Shown here in pieces: positions 33,563 to 45,623 of a DNA stretch of 64,000 nucleotides (position 1 is the stretch's first letter; each line of letters opens with the position of its first letter). The notes beneath the pieces are model-generated. The model was not told the origin of the DNA. It worked only from the letters and a program-made list of their open reading frames with translations, and did no database searches. This DNA is from Diorhabda sublineata (taxonomy: Eukaryota; Arthropoda; Insecta; Coleoptera; Chrysomelidae): NCBI RefSeq assembly GCF_026230105.1, contig NC_079480.1, positions 27,508,488 to 27,572,487 on the forward strand, read 5' to 3'. The position numbers and the translations under genes were made by a program.

Positions 33563-35240
33563 TACATACGTGGGGTTTAATAAACCCCAGTTTGAAAATT
33601 AAACCCAAATGTAAAGCTATGCGCGTATCCATCCCTGTAGCTTCCCAAATATGTATCCGCCCTCTATTCTGGGTCTCAACTCAGTACTCGGTTGACACTG
33701 TATAAAAGCATATGTATTCTTGTAACTGTATGTTTTAAAGTATTAATTTTTCATTTATTTTGAGCTCTACGCACCAAAAGGAAGTATTTATCATAAAGTA
33801 AGTTAAAACAAGTTACTTTAGTCACGTGGGAACTTTTTTTTATTATTATAAGTGTATATGTTATCCAAATTTTTTCTTCAGAAATACCGATCATGTCTTA
33901 CAATGAGGAACAGAAAAGGCTCCTGGCGCTATGACATTGATTTGGTTTCTGGCAGTGAACACAACTCCGGCACCGAGTCCGAGCAGGATATAACAATGGA
34001 AAATCAAACGTCTAACAATGGCCCAGACCAAGAAATATCGAAAGGTGACACTCGAAGTTATTTGGAAAATACAAATGTAAGCCTCCTTAAAAAAAAACAA
34101 AAATATGTATGTTGGTAACGATGAGTCCGAGTGGAATAAACAAACTGAAAGTGGACGTGTTCGAACAAGAGCAGAAAACATTATTACTCATTTGTCTGGT
34201 GTTAAGCAAGTTGCAAAAGATGCTAAAAGTGCTCCTATACTCCTTCGCAATATCTGACAATTGATGAAAAGCTTGAATCATTCCGTGGAAGATGTTCCTT
34301 CAAACAATACATCCCAAATAAACCGGCCAAATATTGCATCAAAGTAGAAGCCTTGGTTGATGCCCGTTTCTACTACGTTCTAAATAAGGAAAAACAACCA
34401 GAAGGGCCATAAAGCGTTAGTAACTCTCTAAAAAATAACGTAGATAGATGTTATAACAAATTTGCTAAAATAGCACAAGCTTACGTCTGTGGGTACCATC
34501 AGAAAAAACAAAACATGTATCCCAGCAGAATTCATATCAGTCCGTCGTTATTTGGCTTTCGGAAAGATATTACACTTTTATCTCTCGTGCCCAAGAAAAA
34601 AAAAATGTTTTGCTGATGTCCACTATGCATCATGATGCAACTATTGACAAGGAAACAGAAGAAAAAAATTTACCAGAAATAATCATCTTCTATAATTTTA
34701 CTCAAAGCGGAGTAGATGTAGTTGATGAACTATCGTCAACGTACAATGTTTCAAGAAATTTACGTGGATGGCTACAATTGTTTTTTCTTTACTGAATACA
34801 GCTGCTATTAATGCCCTTGTGATTAACAGAAAAAAAAATTAAAATTACAAACTTTTGAGAAGGATTTCTATCAAAATGTTACAACCAATCCAAGGACAGA
34901 TTGATGATAGGAAGAAAAAACCTCGAAATATTCGTCAGAAAATTGAAAATTTCGACAAAAATAACATTAAATTTTCACCGGCCAAGGTTTCGAACGTGTT
35001 CCGTATATTTATGAATTTTCTTTATGCTGCCTTGTTGTTAGACTTTTGTTTTTCAAACATTTCAAATACGTATGGTTTTTCTTAAATGAATTTTTGATAA
35101 AGTATTTTTTTGTTTTCTTTAAATTTCCAGATGATTGCTGAAGAATATAAAAGAATAAAATATTGGAAAGTGGGAAACTGGGGTTTCACAGACTCCACGT
35201 ATGTACTGGTGTAAGAATTTTCCACCAATGTAACGCCGGG
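33563..35240 (+). mobile_element. piggyBac-like transposon, decayed and internally deleted
   Basis: Inner inverted repeats are visible. TACATACGTGGGGTTTAATA with AAACCCCAGTTT at 33563-33594 matches the reverse complement of 35172-35205 (TACATACGTGGAGTCTGTGA with AAACCCCAGTTTCCC). The right end, read outward, is ...GCCGGG followed by TTAA at 35241, the piggyBac target site. A left TTAA is not visible. Coding pieces on the + strand are an acidic N-terminus (33899-34080), then FRGRCSFKQYIPNKPAKYCI and KVEALVDARFYYVLN near 34280-34390. After a gap comes LMSTMHHDATIDKE and PEIIIFYNFTQSGVDVVDEL near 34610-34740, followed by NVSRNLRGW, and a tail near 34910 (KKPRNIRQKIENF). These are conserved DDE_Tnp_1_7 blocks, and the D-V-V-D motif retains acidic residues. 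Several frameshifts and a missing middle part make it inactive. A full element would be about 2.4 kb or more. Confidence 0.85.
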
Positions 35241-35244
35241 TTAA

Positions 35245-36989
35245 TTATAACTAATAAAAAGTAATTATGCCAAATTGGTAGCATTTCTGAAACGAAAATC
35301 GTTGGGTATAAACCTAACAAATCTAATACATTCTTAATAGAGGCATAGTTTTTTTTAATTTTCCAGACAACAAATACTTATTGTTTAAAGTGGAAGTTTC
35401 AGTTTTATTCCATTGAAAATAAGGGTGAGTTTCTGTTTATTACAATTATAGATTGAAAAACGCATAAAAGCCAGCGTTTCATAGTAATTGGAGAAACCAA
35501 TTCAAACATGAACCCGTTACATACATTCATATAAAAAATGCTAATCTGAGGCGGAAAAACGCAACCTAACCAGCAACCATTTCTTTTTATCAGGTGGAAA
35601 TGTACAAAACAAGTTTTCTTATTAGTAAGCTCCATTGATAATTGCGTAATATTTGAATTCACTGTATCGAGAAGAAAATACAGATCATACGTTTGACGTA
35701 CTACGGCATCTCTTCTAAATGATTCTGGTTGAAACATCAATTATAACAACATGGAGCATGGAGCTGTTATTAAAGGGTACATAACAAATTTTTTCAACAC
35801 AAAAATAAATTATGCTCCACGAATTTTACGAGAAACTAATAACAGTAATATTTGAAACCAACCTTCTACAACATATAAGAATGAAGAGACCAATTTGACT
35901 TACAAATATTCACCACTTAAATGAAGCTTTATCTGATAATAGAACAGACACAATCGTGATAAGATCGAAAATTCACATGATTCAAACCTAAAACTAAAAA
36001 TATATTATTTGGTCATCAGTTTTTCTTAATTTCGTTGTCTACGATTAACTTCCAATTTAATCATTAAGCATTCGTTATTAATTGTCATTTATCTGAGGAG
36101 CTCAATTACAATATTCTGAATTTCTATTTGAATTTAATTTTTTTTGTGCCTATAGAGCTGTAGAAAGAATAATGTATAAAGTGTCTTTTTGTCACTATTC
36201 TCATTCGAGAAAAAATTGCTACTTTATGCATTTGTTGCATAAATTACTATTATATGTATCTATGTAAATGTAAACTATAATATCAAATTTGAAGACGACA
36301 ATTGAACCGGATACATATATATGTTTACCGTTATCTGAAAAATTTCTAATCTATTCATTTGTCCACTATTTTTCAATCGACCGTTATATTATATCCAATA
36401 GGTGAAGCAACAGACACGACCAACTTCTTATGTATGCAAAGCACAAAAGAGATTGTGCCCTATATGCGACGGTTTTTCCAATTGTATACTAAGGAGTATC
36501 ATATAAAGGAAAATCCGATTATTTTTTTTTTGGCCTTTAGAAGCATCCATTACGGTATTGACATACATATTTCGAGACATCAAAAAAAAGAATATGTAAA
36601 CATATTCATCGATGTTTCTGAAAAGGTCGCCAGAGCGGTTAATTGAGAAATGTAATACGGTACAGTTTCCAATCAATATATTTAATCGTTGTTTCAATGG
36701 AATTTCGTTGTTCTACAGACAGTTGAATCTTGTGTACAGCATAGAGACATGTCCCTTAAAAATATTCGAAGGATATGAGTTTAATATAATCAGAAGATGA
36801 TATTTATGAGGATTGATCGAAATGTATCTAAACTATCTCTATATTACATACTCACCTAGTAATAGAATTAAAATACCAAATTTGATTTTTTCATCTCAAG
36901 AAAAAGAGTTTTATAAAACTTGATGATGAATATGAATATGATGAATACATTATAGTGAGTCTTAAACGATAATAATTGAGGGGTTCAAA
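35245..36989. other. Stretch without a recognised gene
   Basis: ORFs at 35405-35740 (-) and 36359-36646 (+) show no recognisable family. A segment at 36167-36195 echoes part of 30905-30960. Confidence 0.3.
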
Positions 36990-37488
36990 GCAAAGTCCAT
37001 AATATGTGATTTTGAGAGAACAGCAGTTGAAATTTTTTTTTAAATGAAGCTGCTCGCACATTTTCTTTTGCATTTAAAATCAAAATGTGGATTAAACATT
37101 TTAGCAGGAATACATTTTCTTTTTTCTGTTTAATAGGTTTTTTCAACATTTCTCAAGAACTTTCGTTTATTTTTTGCCCTGCTGGGTTCGTTTCTAGATC
37201 TTTTTCTACCTGGTGTGTCATTTTCAGGACCTTCTAAAGCAAATAAAAAAACCGTTAAAGATTTTTACAAGAATTTATGTTGAGTGACATCTCACCATTG
37301 AAGTTAGCTACTACATCGTTCGAACGCACCGATTGGGCTAATGGTAGTTCAGATTCCCAATCTGAAAAGAGATAATATTAATTGTTTCATCACGTAAATA
37401 ATCCTAAACATGCTTATTTTAGACGTTGGTAATTATAACCTACCTTTCATTTTTCGAGAATCTTCAATATTATTGTTGAGAATAATAG
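36990..37488 (-). pseudogene. Spliced Cys/Lys-rich gene remnant (arthropod multicopy family)
   Basis: Three minus-strand pieces join in a consistent phase 1: 37444-37488 (ends ...EDSRKMK), 37296-37361 (WESELPLAQSVRSNDVVANF) and 37233 downward (GPENDTPGRKRSRNEPSRAK, NKRKFLRNVEKTY, stop at 37130-37132). The introns between them are 82 and 62 bp with good sites (GTAGGT...TTTTCAG, GTGAGA...GCTTTAG). Past the stop, the same frame continues EKRKCIPAKMFNPHFDFKCK and RKCASSF to about 36990. That looks like a family of multicopy arthropod genes with (K/R)-rich...LRN.G..Y......K..PAK....C.CK.KC at the N-terminus. If so, the TAA at 37130 is a nonsense mutation and the rest is lost. If not, it is a tiny 58-residue gene starting at the ATG in the first piece. 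I favour a broken multicopy, transposon-related gene. Confidence 0.5.
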
Positions 37489-38139
37489 CTCAATATCATT
37501 GCTATTAGCCTAACTTACCGTCATTTTAACACTCAAAAATCATTCAAAGTGAGCAATAAAAAGTCAAAACAATCAAAATCTTGAGGATAAGGCACGTTGA
37601 AATATTGTCAAAATAAAACGAATGGACTTGGTTTACTATGGCACCGAACATTTTCAATAAATTGTCACTGCAGCAGTGTTATTATCGCCATTTATCGGTA
37701 AAATGGTGATACTGGACTTGGTCTATTGCAGAACAGAGAATTTATATAAATAACACCTCTTTTGTGTTATAAGGAGAAAAAATCCAATTTATGGACATGA
37801 TCCACTTCAGCTTTGAGCCCCTCAATTGAGTGATAGAATTGAATTGAGTCCAATCAGAACTAAAGAGCAACTAGATAAATATACAGTGTGCAACATGGAA
37901 CAATACCCCAGAGAAATCAGAAAACAGCCAAAAAAACCTGGTGAGTAATAAGGATTTGCAAAAAAACGAACGCACTTGTGCAAAAGAAGCTCTTTCCGCT
38001 CTGTTTTGTCATTCTGTGCCATTTTTAAATTCCTTGTCAAAGGAAGTGTCTGTAATCTATGATTGTATGTTGAATGAGTCTTCTCGAAAATGTTTTTTAT
38101 TAAAGAAGAAATGCTAGGATTTATAGGTAATTTACAAAA

Positions 38140-38258
38140 TAAATCGTTTCATTTGTCCATGATAGTAATTTTTTGATATATCTAATACATAAGTCACATA
38201 TCTCATAAAATAAAAAGTTAATTCGATTCACTATATACTTAAATCGAGCACCCACATA
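38140..38258 (+). repeat. Direct repeat A, copy 1
   Basis: Shares AATAAATCGTTTCATTTGTC, CATGATAG, TCTAATAC and GACATATCTC/CACATATCTC with 38952-39099. The shared part ends with ACTATATACTTAAATCGAGC ACCCACAT. The second copy has about 30 extra bases in the middle. Confidence 0.85.
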
Positions 38259-38810
38259 GTTCAAATGGTCTGGCGCAGAAACCTTTTAAACGACTTAGTA
38301 AAACTTCAAATTTTTCCTCTGCACCAGATGTCTTCGCTATAGGGTGCGTGGTGTTTCGGCAGCTGGTTTTTCGAGAACTGTCTTCGCTTTTCTCAATATT
38401 GGGACTGCTACCGGCATTTCTTTTCTACCAATCCGCTGGACTTCGGTTTAGATTTAGGAAATGAATTCTGCTCATAACAATCCTCCCTGATTGACTTCTC
38501 GCTCCGATGAGTACAGCGGAACGATTTCCTTCTCGATAGATAGAAATAAGGAGAGAAAGAGGTATATTTTTGGTAGGATGAGGAAATTTTTATGGTCAGG
38601 AGGTTCATTGAAAATGGTCCTGATATAGGAGTTAATTCTCTGTAGAGCTGAGGTTGAGGTATTTGCTTGTGATTGCACTACGCCAGACTAAAAAAAATAA
38701 ACGACCCAGCGGGGTTTGGATAAAACAGAAAAAAGAGGGAAGCTCCAGCCTAAGAAGGTAAAAAATAAGGGCGTTATTAGATTTGGGGATTTATTTTCTG
38801 ATTAAATTTT

Positions 38811-38916
38811 TTGTTTTTTTAATGTTGTTTGTCCTCTTCCGTTTTTTTTTTGCATTTGTTATTTAGTAGATGATGGAAAAGCAGGAAATAAAGGGGCGGG
38901 CGATGGCTCTTCTCAG
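38811..38916 (+). repeat. Direct repeat B, copy 1
   Basis: ATGTTGTTTGT, a T-run, then GAAAAGCAGGAAATAAAGGGGCGGGCGA. It matches 40230-40330 in order and spacing. Confidence 0.6.
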
Positions 38917-38951
38917 AAATGTTTTTTCATTTGAGATTTATAGTAAATCAT

Positions 38952-39099
38952 AGAATAAATCGTTTCATTTGTCCATGATAGAAACTTTTTGGTACGTCTA
39001 ATACGTAACTGACATATCTCTGTAAACATTGTGCAACATAAGCTCATACAATAAAAAGTGAATTCGATTTACTATATACTTAAATCGAGCACCCACATT
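38952..39099 (+). repeat. Direct repeat A, copy 2
   Basis: Second copy of the repeat at 38140-38258. The 3' edge ends at the same string (GAGCACCCACAT), which suggests a defined element end. Confidence 0.85.
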
Positions 39100-40049
39100 T
39101 CGTGAGTTTTTTTAGGGAGGTCGAAAACAGTAGAATTGTAACGAATTATAGGAATCGAGTTTAACCTTATAGAAGATACATCTGCCTTAAGGATACATTA
39201 TTAGATTTGGATCACTTAAGTCGAGTCACGTTTTGCGGAGCTTCTAGCCACCAATCTCCTTCGTTTCGTAGCCGAGAAACGGATTTTCAAATAAGAGCCT
39301 AAGACAACACATAAAGCCCTATTTAAAGTTCCTACTGTATGGTGGTGATGTAAGGACATGATGTAGAAATTCTTAGTGACTAAATTGTCAATTCCGGTAT
39401 TTGCAAAAATAAAAATTAATGTATTTGTCGTAGTTCTATATATATATTCTATACATTAATGTAACAAATAAGGACAAATTGTGGGCGAAAAATTCGAATT
39501 ATCCTTATGATTTGCAAGTGTGATTTTTAGGTGATGGAAAAACAATTGTTTCTATTCATGAACTACTACATCAGTACACACAATTACATTGATTGGTGGA
39601 TGTTTCTATCACTAAGTTGTCGTCTGTTGAGATCGGAGATGAATTGTTTTCTATTTGGTAAGTATATCGATGAGTGCCGTAGTCTGGTTGGAATTTTGGA
39701 AACAGAAATCATTTTTCAATTTGTTTTCCAACTCGAAAAAGTTATAGTTCGAAAGTGAAGTGGCGTTATTAATCTTGCAATTAAGGTTTAGATCAGCTCA
39801 CCAGAAAATAAAAAGACGAATTAGGCTGATTTACAAAAAATATGAATTTTATTAGTACTCTATATAAATTTACGCCAATTTCATAATCATTACGTCAGTA
39901 ATTCTGCTTTGAGAATACACTCTGTGAGCTAGTTCAAAGAGGAATCAACCATACAAGTAGGTAGTGTCGATGGTTGGAGCTAAACGAATAAGACCTACTT
40001 AATTTCTTTCACTATGAACACAATTTTCAATTTCAAGTCGCAAACAAAT

Positions 40050-40195
40050 GAATTTCTCTGGAGAAAACACGAAAAAGAGATAATCACCAAAGCCACAAAA
40101 GCCCTGATGGTGTGCAGAAATTTCGCAGAGAGGAGTTTTAGTCGTGACACAAAAATCCTACTGTGGATGTACACGGCAATTGTGAGATTAATCAA
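40050..40195 (+). mobile_element. Non-LTR retrotransposon, reverse-transcriptase thumb fragment
   Basis: The open frame reads KEIITKATKALMVCRNFAER, then SFSRDTKILLWMYTAIVRLI. This matches the block ..k..kA..al..crr..g..wGl.pk...WlYtaivrPi.tYg after the palm of jockey/RTE-type reverse transcriptases. It is truncated directly after the VR(P/L)I motif, where direct repeat B (copy 2) begins. Confidence 0.65.
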
Positions 40196-40229
40196 AAAAG
40201 AGGAAAACGTAAAACCAAACAGCTCCTCC

Positions 40230-40330
40230 TTTTTTTGATGTTGTTTGTTTTTTTTTTGTTTTTTTTTTTGTCAATTTTTTCTGCTTATTATAATAGAAAA
40301 ACAGGAAATAAGGGGGTAGGCGAGTACAGC
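40230..40330 (+). repeat. Direct repeat B, copy 2
   Basis: ATGTTGTTTGT, long T-runs, then GAAAAACAGGAAATAAGGGGGTAGGCGA. It follows a reverse-transcriptase piece directly, so repeat B may be part of that element's 3' region. Confidence 0.6.
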
Positions 40331-40730
40331 TACGTTTGCATTATTCCCTATCGTCGGCCATTTGGCAGGTGAACTGGTTCACCAGATTACAGAAAAACTG
40401 CAGATAACCTTCCTTATCTTATAATGTTGTTAGAATTTCCCTCGCTCTAGCCCCCGGGTTTCGATTCCTTGATTTGAAAAATAAAGAAGATATACATTTA
40501 AATTCAAAATCGGTGATATCGTTTACGTTTTGGAAAAATAGAAACTTCATTATATTCATCTACAATATTACTTAGCAGTCTATAGTTTAGGAATAAATGT
40601 GAAGGTTGTCGCCAAAAAGGTTTTTTCGCTGAATGTATTTCTATATAATCTAGTATAAAATAGGTAGGTTAAATTGATAAGTTTTTGTTTACCTTCAGTG
40701 ACTGAAAATGATAATATGGTTATCGGAACG

Positions 40731-40830
40731 CATGTCAGACAGTGCAATTGCGAATATTGGTGTAGTGATAGTGTAAACAGTGTGTTCAGTATGGATATCA
40801 TCAACAGTTCCAAAAACTCCAATATAGTAA
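40731..40830 (+). repeat. Dispersed GACGCGCG/TTCGATAAC repeat, right half, copy 4
   Basis: GTCAGACAGTGCAATTGCGA, then GGTGTAGTGATAGTGTAAAC, AGTGTGTTCAGTATGGATAT, and a TTCCAAAAACTCCAA end. It is the same order as at 50609-50700. Confidence 0.8.
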
Positions 40831-41899
40831 TTATGTGTTCCCTTCAACTTCAACTTCAACATCATATAATGATGGTAAATGGGTCTAGCAAATGTTCTTA
40901 CTACTGTGTAGAAACCGTGAAAAGAGTAAATAGGGCTTAGTTGCAAAAAATTATTCATCTGACCATTTTACAATGCCTGTAAAATTTTTCCAAGTCGAAA
41001 GATGATACTGACGTTTTAAAAACACCTTTGGAGAAAGAGAACCGCCGTTGTCATCGGAGTATTTCAATTGAGCACACTGAATTACTCCAATAATGAATTT
41101 TCTTCAAAAAAAATTAAATAGACCATATAAAAACAAAAGTTTATTCTTTAAAAAGTTCCAGAGACGAATTTCATTTCTGCATGCGTTTAGTTGTTCTTCT
41201 GCATGTTTTAAAAAAGAAGAAAACTTTCAGCAAATCCAGTTGAAAACGTCCGTGCTTGTTGAATCAGTATAATTTCTTACTCATTTGATAGCAAATTTTC
41301 GCAATTAGCAGACAATTTTCTATTCTATCCCATCTAATAATTATCTCTTATAACTTTTCCACTAATTTGACGCTGTTAAAATAGTTGTAATGAAAATAGA
41401 GGAAATCCTGAAAATTTAAAACGTCAGTACGATATATTCTATAGTAGTAGATGGCCAAGGGGTTGATCCAGCGAACAGAAACGGTTCATCATTTACGTAT
41501 ATCGTACACAAATCAAATAAAATAAAGACAGATATTCACAAGAACACCTAGCTAAGATATAAATATCAATATATGAAGAATCTAATAATACCAATACCAA
41601 TAATAGTCAGAGTCTAGAAACACGAGTACGCTTTCGCGGAAGTGAGAACCTGATGGAACAAATACGAATACGTTCTTTTACACGGACATGACACGGCAAA
41701 TGACACTGCGCAATGCAATTATTTCTAATCTGGAGGTCATTAACGAGATCATTAGAGGGTTAATTATGTCGCGGGCCTTAGACAGGAAAGAAGTAAATTT
41801 TATAGTCGAAAACGCACATTCTTTATTAATTATAATAGCACAATTTTGCTCAATTAATATGAAGCTGAGAAACAAGATGATCAAGACTGGAGTTATTAG

Positions 41900-42240
41900 T
41901 ACATTTACGCAGGGCCAATCCTAGGGTATTAAAAGCAGCTTTCAACGTAGCACCAGGATTATTTCTAGATGTATTTAATGCATGTTTTGACAAAGGAACA
42001 TTCCTTGCCACGAGGAAACAGTATAGACTGGGAACCAACCATCCCTTCTGCATAAACTTCATAGAATAATGAAAGCAGTAGCAAAGACGTTGCTACAAAA
42101 AATCCATACGGCTTTCGGAAAGGTAGCTTCACACTTGATGCCATTGATCTCGTTGTCAGAACTGCAAAGCTATCTCAGCAGTCAGATGGAAGGAAAGAAT
42201 AATGTTTGATATAAAAAACACCTTGAATACACCAGATGGA
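41900..42240 (+). mobile_element. Non-LTR retrotransposon, reverse-transcriptase fragment (R1-like)
   Basis: Three frames in turn give NPRVLKAAFNVAPGLFLDVF, NACFDKGTFLATRK, then YRLGTNHPF near 42030, PYGFRKGSFTLDAIDLVVRT near 42110, and IKNTLNTPDGT near 42210. The order fits the fingers of a reverse transcriptase: (P)..l......p.....f..cl..G.fP..WK...l, then qyGFrkg.sT.dAi..v, then (v/l)Dv.nAFNt. At least two frameshifts are present and the YADD motif is not reached. Confidence 0.6.
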
Positions 42241-45200
42241 ACTAGAGGCTTTTGTCGAGACGGGCATATAACTTATAACCCAAGCGATAATGTTTCTATT
42301 TATATGCAACTTAAAACATAGCATGCCAATGTGGCGAATTATAGATTTATGTAAAGATAATATCTCATTGTAATGTAATTCGATATCTGATCAAATATAT
42401 TACATCGAATAATTACGGTCGTGTTCTAATAAATGTAGAGGCATTCTCGTCTGTGATCGTGTGTATTACAATCGTCAATTGGAAAAAATAATAAAATTGA
42501 AAAAAATCAAGCATATTTCATCGATTTCGAAAACCAAGCCAACCAAAACTAGACTAATATACATTGTAAAACAGTGATAGACATAAATCGATCCAAAATG
42601 ATGAACAATTAACGTAGATAAATTGAATGACTCGCTTTGATTTGCTATAATACTACAAAACAAAAAAATGTGGTCTAAGTAAAGTTTTGGGAAACATATC
42701 AATGTTTTATCTTTCTGAAATCATAGTTGTATTAGTTGGCCATCAGAATAATAATCGTTACTTTATATCAGCATCGGTTATTACTTCATAATATTCAAAT
42801 AAAAATATTTCGAAAACGGTATACTTATGGACTTTTATCAAGAGTACCTTTTTGATATGAAATGGAATGGATTGATTGAAATTTTGTTCTGTTCGATATT
42901 ACTTAGTACGAACCGCCCTCTACGAGAGTCAGACATGGAAACAAATTCATTGGATCAACTTCCAAAACATATTCGTATAAAATTTCAATACAATGTTGCC
43001 AGTGTTGCGGCAAAATTGTAAAAAATGTGTCTTCAACGCCCTTTATCTTGAATACGGATGGCGTTACGAAAATTTGTCACTCAACCAATTCCTAATATAT
43101 TTCAGTTTTCTATCTATCCTAGAGACAGAATTATCTGTTTTTGAAATACTCCGTATAGGCAAGAAGTTTATTCATTGAGAACGAATGTTTGACGATTATG
43201 ATAAGTATTTCTACTTGATAATTCATGTTTTGGAGTTGTAACTTTGGAATTAGTAGGCTAAAATAACCTTTCATATTCTACTATAATTTCAACTGTTTCC
43301 GTTCCGTTTTCGTTGTTCTTATAGAAAATGAAAATATAATGCCTTTACCTGTCGCTTTTAATTTATTTATCTCGCATAACTGAACAGTATTATAGTGAAA
43401 AAACCACTCGCAAACAATAGACATCATTAAAAAGACGTTGTTGAAGGAGTCGCCTCACATCACGAAAATTTTCAAGTAAAATCTGAAATAGAAGGTATAA
43501 TAAAAGCAATGCTACCAGTTGTCGACTATCGAGAAACACAAAGCTGCAAGTTAAAACAGAATTAACATTCAGTCCTTTGTATTATACTGAAAATATAATC
43601 CGGCTTAAAGGATAGAATGAAATTAGGACCACGATTGGTCTCCTGTTATCCAAGAATTCCTTAGTTATAGAGAATTTTCTGAAAAGTATCATAAAAGCAG
43701 TATCGTAGAAAAATTGCATGAAAAAGAAAATTAAATCATTTCGAGTCTAATTAAGATTTTCTTCCAAGTTTGTATAGTTTGAATTAGAGATTTCCAAAAT
43801 ATGTTTCACAAAAGATCCTTTTCTAGAATGAACCAATACTTCAGACCCCTCGACCAAATTGCTTTTTGTAGATTTTTAGACTTATACATAGTACTCACCA
43901 ATTTAAGTTTGAAGTTCAAGTGCATGAAATTTACATTGTGGCTCTGTTTTTGAATTGAAGTGCGATTCATAATTATTGATATAACTTAATTTGAAATAGT
44001 GAAGCTACAATTCAATCAATTTTTTAAGAAAATATCAACAATCGCAAAATGAAGACGGACAAAATTTCAATGAAAATCTTTGTGTCATGGATGAATCTAA
44101 TAATTTCTTACCTCAAATTTCCCCAGATTTCGTTAGTTTTCAACCGATTTCTTCAATAAGTGAATAGGTATTTCTAAACAGAGTTCCAGAATGCAGGATA
44201 TTGTGTTTTAATAAAACCTCAGTAAAGATTTTCCAATAAAATGTCATATCACACTCACTGATCTCTATTCATCCTACAGTTTTGTTATCTTCAACGCTCT
44301 GGTGGCAATATCAGGCTCTGGATAATTCAGTGTTGGCAGATGTGATTCACAAAAAGTTATTTATTTATCACGTCATCGAAAAATATGGACTAATACTTTT
44401 ATTTTACTCAATAGGTGAAATTAACCTTTAGATTGAGGTCTATGGAAACAACGGCATCTGACTCGAAAAAAAGGAAACCGACAAAGCTACCAAAACCCTG
44501 GTATTTTCTGGAGATCGCCTGTTCTATTATGGCAAGTTCAGAAATCAAGTCTTCCTCCATCTGAGGTCTTTATGGCAGGACAAAAGTCTACTTTCTATAT
44601 TTGTTTTTGGCCTACTCCATCATGAGGATGTCTTAAAAATCTCCTATCTCCAACGTCACACTTCACATTTACAACTATTTGTGAAAATTGACCTTCTCCT
44701 TCTACGACTAAGATGAAAAAGAGGCCGTTTCATTCTTCTTTAGATAGGGGACTACAAACTCAACAACACTTCAAACAATAATCATTTTGCTTGACCTATG
44801 TTTTCACTCTTATAGGTAGGATGCAAAATTTATATCTGAGTCCTCGAAGAAAATGTCTCCTAACCGATTTTGTAGCTAATCTTTACAGCTGATCTACCAA
44901 TAACTGGCAGTGGACTATTAACACCATATATGGCCCTTTATGCTTCAAAAAAATTTCTACATTAAAATAAGATCCATATTTAGCTTAAATAGGGACGCAT
45001 TTAAGTTATCAAATCAAAGTAAGTTCATGTTATGTGCACAATTTGCAAATAAAATTTGTAAATTTCAACTTCTAAAAACTAACATTGCTTAATGCCTACC
45101 TAAAAGTTCACTCACACTAATTTAGCAGAAACACATGCTTACCAGGCGAAAGCTGTTAGGACTTTGACTTTATTAATTAAAACTATATTAGTTTATTCTC

Positions 45201-45623
45201 ACGAAATATCAACTAGCAATTAAACACAAATTCCTGCCATATAGAAGCATCTTCAAGCCTCTATACAGAGACTGAATTCATCTCTAGGGAACAGTCAGTG
45301 ATTCCAATATAGAAATCCTGCATAGATACCAGGACAAAGTGATGTCAATCATTCTCAAAATTCCCAGATACGTGCATAATAGTGTTATCGTCAAATTCAT
45401 CCCAAATAAATCGAAGAAGTATGCAATTCAGTGATAAATATTGCAACGGATTGTCGATACATCTAAATAATCGAGATTAATAGTTGTTCATCCACAGCAG
45501 TGAAGGGCAGCGTCTTAAAATAATGGCTTATGTAATAATAAGTAATTTTTGTTAACCCTATATAATTATAAGATATTAGCATGAGTATGTAGGATAGTAC
45601 ACTAGGACTATGTCTATCTATAC
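42241..45623. other. 3.4 kb without a recognised gene
   Basis: Overlapping ORFs at 42827-43021 and 42993-43178 lie in different frames and match nothing I know. A KATKTL-like piece near 44480 weakly resembles the reverse-transcriptase fragment at 40050. No terminal repeats were noticed. Confidence 0.35.

Noticed and set aside
35405..35740. 111-codon minus-strand ORF
   Set aside because: No recognisable domain, splice structure or similarity to other parts of the window. Its length is not unusual for six frames of this much sequence.
36359..36697. Overlapping 95- and 89-codon ORFs on opposite strands
   Set aside because: They are mutual shadows with no known motif on either strand.
42827..43178. 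Possible chemosensory-protein-like Cys pattern (CKKC) across two frames
   Set aside because: The four-Cys spacing of that family is not present and the two ORFs are in different frames.
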